Assembly (NCBI GenBank): GCA_030744755.1
Contig: JASLPY010000002.1
Span: 1 to 64,000 of the forward strand
Direction of reading: 5' to 3'
From: Kiritimatiellia bacterium
GTDB taxonomy: Bacteria; Verrucomicrobiota; Kiritimatiellia; UBA8416; JADHWI01
DNA: 64,000 bases
The position numbers were made by a program, and so were the translations under genes. The notes under the pieces are model-generated. The model searched no databases, had not been told where the DNA came from, and saw only the letters and a list, made by a program, of their open reading frames with translations. Positions 59,937 through 64,000 of this stretch are shown here, one piece after another (the first letter of the stretch is position 1; each line of letters opens with the position of its first letter).

Positions 59937-60009
59937 AGTACGTCCATCGCTAGGAGATGGACGCTCCAAGCCGGCCATTCTTGGTCCACCTCGCAGCGGT
60001 GGACCTACT
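59937..60009. repeat. REP-like inverted pair F8 (tail-to-tail)
   Basis: AGTA (59937-59940), hairpin GTCCATC-GCTAG-GA-GATGGAC (59942-59962), a short spacer, hairpin GGTCCACC-TCGCAGC-GGTGGACC (59983-60005) and TACT (60006-60009). The two hairpins are near reverse complements of each other, as in F1 and F3. Confidence 0.75.
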
Positions 60010-60137
60010 GGGCCGGAGAGGGCGGCAATGTCCCAAACCTGGCTTAAGCACCATTCGGCCCTGAGCACCGCTACCTGGACGTATCCAGGCGTGCTGGAGT
60101 GGCGGCCTGAGTATTGCGCGAGCCACTTTGACGCCAT

Positions 60138-60254
60138 GCGCACCATGAATTCTTCACCGTGCACAGCGACCACACGGCCAAGATCTGGGACCTATATCTA
60201 AACGGCAAACCGACACCGATCGCCACCGGGCTGGGTTTCTTTTGGATAGCGTAA
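60138..60254 (+). pseudogene. Possible remnant of a longer gene
   Basis: A 38-codon frame reads HHEFFTVHSDHTAKIWDLYL and continues NGKPTPIATG to a TAA. The SDHTAKIWDLYLNGK stretch is protein-like and resembles a WD-type strand, but the start is missing and a stop lies just upstream. The preceding 100 bp in another frame look like an earlier part, suggesting a frameshift. Weak evidence. Confidence 0.3.
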
Positions 60255-60644
60255 TCGGCGAAGATGCTTACGGGAGCAGCGGGACGTTTGCCAGGGCACT
60301 TCAAGCAGGAAAAACTCTTACGGTAAGCGAAGGGGGCACCTGATCAAAGGGCGATCCTGACAAGTACTCAGCCGTTTTGATCCGTCGTGTCGACATAGCC
60401 GGCTTGAATCGCAGCCTCCATACACCCGATCTCGTCCTCGTCGAGCATGTCGACATGCAACTGTCTTTCACTGCGGGGCTGACAATTTCCCTGCGGCAAC
60501 GATTGATGCCTGCAATGATGACTTGGGAAAGCTGGAACTACGCAATAAGCTGAACAAAATAACTGAAAGCAATCATTCAGGTGAGCGTTAGTTTCTGCTA
60601 CATTATCTTGAGATTTACCTACCTCCTTTGAAAGGGGACATACC

Positions 60645-61631
60645 ATGTCAGAGAAGATTGATCGACGAACGTTCGTGAAGGGGTCGTTGCTGGCCTCAGC
60701 CACTGCTGCAGCACTGGGAACGGCCTCGGGTAAAGCGGGGGCCGCTGAGGCGAAGAATGTCCCGCCCGCGGACAAACCAGCGGCAAAAGACCTGATCCCA
60801 AAGGGCAAGATTGGCGATTTGGAGATCAGCCGTCTGCTCCTCGGCGGGAACCTGCTGACTCACTATACCCACAGCCGTGACTTGAAGTACGTTTACAAGC
60901 TGGCCGCGCTCTATAACACGGACGAGAAGATTCTCGAAACCCTCGCTACCGCGGAAGAGAACGGGGTCGATACCCTGGTGATCCACACAGTGCCCAGGGC
61001 CTTGAGCGTACTCAAGAAACACCGGCAACGCGGCGGCAAGATGAAGTGGATTATATGCACCACCGCCAACATAGACGACAAGTTGGAGGCCTACACCAAG
61101 AGCGTCAGGCAACTTGTTGATGACGGGACAGACGCGATCTACCTGTGGGGCGTGCGTGCGGATCAGCTTGCCGCGAAAGGCAGGATGGACCTGATCGCAA
61201 GAACCGTCGAGATAGCAAAAGATCTCGGTGTCCCGTCTGGTGTCGGCGCACATGATCTGAACGTGATCAAGAAATGCGAAGAGAGCAAGATTGACAATGA
61301 TTTCTATATCAAAACGCTCCATCACCACCAGTATCCCAGCGCGCCGCGGTCGGATGAACTGAGAGGTGCCTATGCGGAAAACCCAGGTTACTGGTGCAAC
61401 GATCCCAAGGCGGTTGTCGATTTCATGAAAGGCGTTAAGAAACCCTGGATTGCTTTCAAGGTGATGGCTGCCGGAGCGATCCCCCCGGCAAATGCATTTA
61501 AATATGCCATTCAAAGCGGGGCGGATTTTGTATTGGCCGGAATGTTCGATTTCGAGATCAAGGATGATGCACAAACCCTGAAGGGGCTGCTGGCAAAGAA
61601 CCTGCCAAGAGAACGGCCCTGGCTGGCTTAG
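60645..61631 (+). CDS. Tat-exported aldo/keto reductase-like TIM-barrel protein
   Basis: A 328-residue protein with a twin-arginine signal (DRRTFVKGSLLAS, Arg7-Arg8) followed by an Ala-rich hydrophobic stretch. The remainder (about 50-328) opens with IGDLEISRLLLGGN and continues as an aldo/keto reductase-type TIM barrel (VDTLVIHTVP, GVGAHDLNVI, KVMAAGAIPP). Tat export implies folding in the cytoplasm, perhaps with a cofactor. AAAGGGGAC precedes the ATG. It leads a run of exported-protein genes. Confidence 0.75.
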   Translation: MSEKIDRRTFVKGSLLASATAAALGTASGKAGAAEAKNVPPADKPAAKDLIPKGKIGDLEISRLLLGGNLLTHYTHSRDLKYVYKLAALYNTDEKILETLATAEENGVDTLVIHTVPRALSVLKKHRQRGGKMKWIICTTANIDDKLEAYTKSVRQLVDDGTDAIYLWGVRADQLAAKGRMDLIARTVEIAKDLGVPSGVGAHDLNVIKKCEESKIDNDFYIKTLHHHQYPSAPRSDELRGAYAENPGYWCNDPKAVVDFMKGVKKPWIAFKVMAAGAIPPANAFKYAIQSGADFVLAGMFDFEIKDDAQTLKGLLAKNLPRERPWLA

Positions 61632-61660
61632 CCCAGTTCCGCGAAGGAACGAGTTAGACA

Positions 61661-62545
61661 ATGAGAGTCACGGTAATTCTCGCGGCGGCGTGTCTGCTTC
61701 TTGTCCCGTCATCCCGCGCCGAAAAGAGTGAAGTCGCGCTGCCCGGCGCGAAGACCAACCCTTTCTTTGCCTTGTGCATGGACATGCATGATGCAAAGAA
61801 ACGAACCCTTGAACAACAGGCTGAATTGCTCAAGGAACTGGGTTATGCCGGTGCCGGGCATGTCTGGCTGAAGCACGTGCCGGAGCGGCTCAAGACATTG
61901 GACGAGGCAGGACTGAAGCTCTTCCAGATCTATACCCGGGTAAATGTCTCCCCGAACAACGAGAGGCCCTATGACCCGGCTCTCAAAGAGATTCTTCCTC
62001 TCTTGAAGGGGCGCGGGACGCAGATTGCTCTCCTCATGAGCGGGTTAGGGCGATCAGACGTCGCCGGCGATCCCCGGGCCGTGGAGCTCATCCGCGAGAT
62101 TGCCGGCATGGCCGAAGCTTCAGGTGTACGTATCGTCCTCTATCCGCACTCGGGAGACTGGCTTGAGCGCGTAGAGGATGCTGTCCGCGTGGCAGAGAAG
62201 GTCAACCGTCCGAACGTGGGTGTGATGTTCAACCTCTGCCACTGGCTTAAAGTAGATGAGGAAAAGAACTTGGGGCCGCTGCTGGAGTCGGCAATGCCAC
62301 GCCTGTTCGCCGTTAGCATAAACGGGGCAGACAGGGCCGCCGAGATACGAAAAGGAAAAGGCAACTGGATACAACCCCTCGACAGCGGTTCATTCGACAT
62401 TTACGCTTTCCTGAAAGCGCTTAAGGATCTTGGATACAGTGGTCCCGTCGGACTCCAATGCTACGGTATCCGTGGCGACGCCCGCGATCACCTGGTAAGC
62501 TCCCTGTCCGCCTGGAAAGAATTCCAGGAGAGGCTCGGGGATTAG
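61661..62545 (+). CDS. Secreted sugar isomerase/epimerase-like TIM barrel
   Basis: A 294-residue protein with a signal peptide (MRVTVILAAACLLLVPSSRAE) and an AP-endonuclease-2/xylose isomerase-type TIM barrel (about 30-290). Motifs include LKELGYAGAGHVWLKHV, VRIVLYPHSGDWLE, NVGVMFNLCHWLKVDE and the closing YSGPVGLQCYGI. This fold usually isomerises sugars in the cytoplasm; the exported form is common in PVC and Bacteroidetes genomes near sugar-degrading genes. It starts 29 bp after the Tat protein gene and is probably co-transcribed. Confidence 0.82.
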   Translation: MRVTVILAAACLLLVPSSRAEKSEVALPGAKTNPFFALCMDMHDAKKRTLEQQAELLKELGYAGAGHVWLKHVPERLKTLDEAGLKLFQIYTRVNVSPNNERPYDPALKEILPLLKGRGTQIALLMSGLGRSDVAGDPRAVELIREIAGMAEASGVRIVLYPHSGDWLERVEDAVRVAEKVNRPNVGVMFNLCHWLKVDEEKNLGPLLESAMPRLFAVSINGADRAAEIRKGKGNWIQPLDSGSFDIYAFLKALKDLGYSGPVGLQCYGIRGDARDHLVSSLSAWKEFQERLGD

Positions 62546-62551
62546 TTAGAG

Positions 62552-62619
62552 CCTGTCCGAAAAGGGTTCTACTGGGAGTCAGACCCAATTTCCGCACAGA
62601 AACCAGTTGGCCGGACAGG
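62552..62619. repeat. Short inverted repeat of unknown type
   Basis: CCTGTCCG (62552-62559) and CGGACAGG (62612-62619) form an 8-bp inverted repeat across about 50 bp. It lies in the 154-bp gap before the protease gene. No other copy is noticed. Confidence 0.35.
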
Positions 62620-62699
62620 GTCCCGATAATGGCTATGCGCACTGGTGCTATTACAAACATTCTGCCAGAATGCACACCATGATTTAAGGAGGTGACCTG

Positions 62700-63530
62700 A
62701 TGACCAATACGAGATCTGTATTCTGGATTCACATGATGAGCGTGATTTCGCTTCTGCCCGCCACAGTGCTCGCTGAAGACACATTGAGAATCCTGGAACG
62801 GCAGGCAGAACGGGACCCGAAGCCGTACGTGATTCTGGAGGCGAGCCAAGAAGGAACCACGAGCAGGGGACAGGGAGTTGTGATCACCCCGCTCGGGCAC
62901 GTACTTTCCGCCGGGCACATCAGTTGGATTGATGACAATAAGAAATATTCAGACACCTTCCGGATCAGCTTCCGTGGTGGGAGCGAGGGTTTGCCGGCCG
63001 GATTTGTCCATACGCACAAGGCGGTCTTCAGCGACCGGGAAGACACTGAGTTTTTCGAATACTACTACAACGCAGAGTTGCAAAAACACAACGGTTCCCG
63101 GTTCATTGGGGAGGGCGACCTGGCCTTGTTCCGAATCAAGGCTGAAGGAGTTTTCCCAAAAGTAGAGTTCTTCTCAAAATCGAAACCAAAAGTAAAAACT
63201 GGAGACGTTCTACACCTCTGTCACTACACCTTTCCCCACAAGGCAGCCGACCCTACGTTCCTGATTAATCCTGTGGAGGTCGTGGGCGTTGCCCAGACTC
63301 CTCACGGATTGCAGTATCTTGCCAGGGGATACTACCGGTGGGGCTCTAGTGGTGGAGCTCTCCTCAAGGGAGGACGCCTGATCGGAATCCAGAGCGCGGC
63401 TTACACTGTAAACGCAAAGGACATCGGGGAGATGCCAATGGGGCTAATCTCTTTCCAGCTTGTCTGGAGCAAGTTGTTTGAAGACCTCTTGAAAGACCCT
63501 CCGGAAAAGACCCCCTCCGAGACAGAATAA
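62700..63530 (+). CDS. Secreted trypsin-like serine protease
   Basis: A 276-residue protein with a signal peptide and a chymotrypsin-fold triad: His73 (LSAGHI), Asp140 (GEGDLALFRI) and Ser217 (WGSSGGAL). A long insert (about 80-135) precedes the Asp, and no PDZ domain follows, unlike DegP. It may be a dedicated, non-housekeeping protease. AAGGAGGTGA lies seven bases before the ATG, a near-perfect anti-Shine-Dalgarno match. Confidence 0.85.
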   Translation: MTNTRSVFWIHMMSVISLLPATVLAEDTLRILERQAERDPKPYVILEASQEGTTSRGQGVVITPLGHVLSAGHISWIDDNKKYSDTFRISFRGGSEGLPAGFVHTHKAVFSDREDTEFFEYYYNAELQKHNGSRFIGEGDLALFRIKAEGVFPKVEFFSKSKPKVKTGDVLHLCHYTFPHKAADPTFLINPVEVVGVAQTPHGLQYLARGYYRWGSSGGALLKGGRLIGIQSAAYTVNAKDIGEMPMGLISFQLVWSKLFEDLLKDPPEKTPSETE

Positions 63531-63607
63531 GTGCTTTGACGGCATCATAGAAAGCCGCGCCTGGTGCTCGGAGTTGCAAAACCCGAAACAAACAAAGGAC
63601 ATAGCAA

Positions 63608-64000
63608 ATGAAAAGAATGCTCTTTGTCGCCCTGTACCTGATTTCGCTCAACCTGGATGCAGTCATTGCGAAGGATGCACCAACCGAAGGCCAGCAGCCG
63701 AAGGTGCTCATTATGGGGGATTCCATATCCCTGGGCTATACACCCCTGGTAACCCAGATGTTGAAGGGGAAGGCCATTGTCAAACATCACAGGGGTAATG
63801 CACAGCACACGGGCACTGGATTGCGGCTGCTTGATCAATGGACAGGGAACACAGAGTGGGATGTGATTCACTTCAATTGGGGGCTATGGGATCTTTGCTA
63901 CCGCCACCCGCAATCCAAGGTCCAGGGAAGAAGAGACAAGGTCAACGGTACGGTAACCACTACGTTGGAACAATATGAGAAGAACCTCGATCAGCTGGTC
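63608..64000 (+). CDS. SGNH/GDSL-type hydrolase (truncated by window end)
   Basis: The first 131 codons of a secreted hydrolase. A signal peptide (MKRMLFVALYLISLNLDAVIA) precedes the nucleophile motif LIMGDSISLGY, followed by a block I/II pattern and NWGLWDLCYRH (a block III-type Asn-Trp-Gly). Such enzymes de-esterify polysaccharides or lipids. AAAGGA precedes the ATG. The gene continues beyond 64000, so the His catalytic residue is not seen. Confidence 0.8.
   Translation, partial: MKRMLFVALYLISLNLDAVIAKDAPTEGQQPKVLIMGDSISLGYTPLVTQMLKGKAIVKHHRGNAQHTGTGLRLLDQWTGNTEWDVIHFNWGLWDLCYRHPQSKVQGRRDKVNGTVTTTLEQYEKNLDQLV

Larger units (their letters stand above)
59849..60644. other. Gene-free stretch with repeat and decayed coding remnants
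   Basis: Nearly 800 bp with no intact gene. It contains a REP-like pair at 59937-60009 and the short coding remnant at 60138-60254. The rest shows no ribosome sites or recognisable protein. It separates the toxin-antitoxin pair from a block of exported-protein genes. Confidence 0.5.

Overview
The window is a GC-rich bacterial chromosome segment from a Gram-negative-type cell: it has lipoproteins, an outer-membrane-like beta protein, an AsmA-like protein, a Tat substrate and a lytic transglycosylase. I see no rRNA, tRNA, CRISPR array, phage or intact insertion sequence. The most telling marks are a fused MurC-MurB, an FtsZ with an altered GTP signature, secreted multi-domain proteins, and a very high load of palindromic intergenic repeats. 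Together they suggest a member of the PVC superphylum, perhaps Kiritimatiellota, Lentisphaerota or a relative. That placement is an inference from gene style and was not tested by search.

Layout. 0.2-0.8 kb: lexA with its own SOS-box promoter. 0.9-8.7 kb, minus strand: a zinc ribbon/GspG-like fusion, a DUF985 cupin, a beta-rich envelope protein, a lipoprotein, an M1 aminopeptidase, an AsmA-like protein and a lytic transglycosylase. 9-12 kb: nadD and rsfS face an ECF sigma/anti-sigma-like pair and an M50-like membrane protein. 12-16.5 kb: rpsT, pcnB and a DinG-type helicase. 16.8-22.7 kb: an AICAR transformylase lacking the cyclohydrolase half, maf, dus, a PAS protein, a zinc-ribbon protein, a radical SAM enzyme and a DUF4416 protein. 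22.8-31.8 kb: a cation/proton antiporter fused to two PTS EIIA domains, folD-fhs (one-carbon folate metabolism), a TGS-nucleoside kinase, a small Cys protein and hemW. 32-38 kb: one very large secreted M6 metalloprotease with nested repeat modules. 38.4-42.6 kb: a promoter/operator-driven unit of membrane protein, winged-helix regulator and second membrane protein, then a B12-type radical SAM gene. 42.8-48.3 kb: gluQ, a phosphatase-superfamily enzyme, an isochorismatase-like hydrolase, a DsbD/CcdA-like protein, dCMP deaminase and a parvulin. 48.4-52 kb: a ribose-type ABC importer. 52.1-59.1 kb, minus strand: the division/cell-wall cluster murC-murB, ddl, ftsQ, ftsA, ftsZ. 59.2-59.8 kb: a Phd/VapC toxin-antitoxin pair. 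60.6 kb to the end: exported TIM-barrel proteins, a trypsin-like protease and a truncated SGNH hydrolase.

The most unusual feature is the repeat landscape. At least eight intergenic elements are built from an AGTA/GTAG tag beside a hairpin, paired head-to-head or tail-to-tail, and the hairpin sequence differs from element to element. This is the architecture of REP/REPIN elements mobilised by RAYT transposases. A second family (GAACCCACCCC...CCCCTCC) occurs singly or as inverted pairs. One pair, with perfect 40-bp arms, sits in frame inside the murC-murB gene and encodes part of the inter-domain linker. A third, a short GTTGGRCGTTGGGC tandem repeat, encodes part of the signal peptide of the DsbD-like protein. 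Repeats are thus entering coding sequence here.
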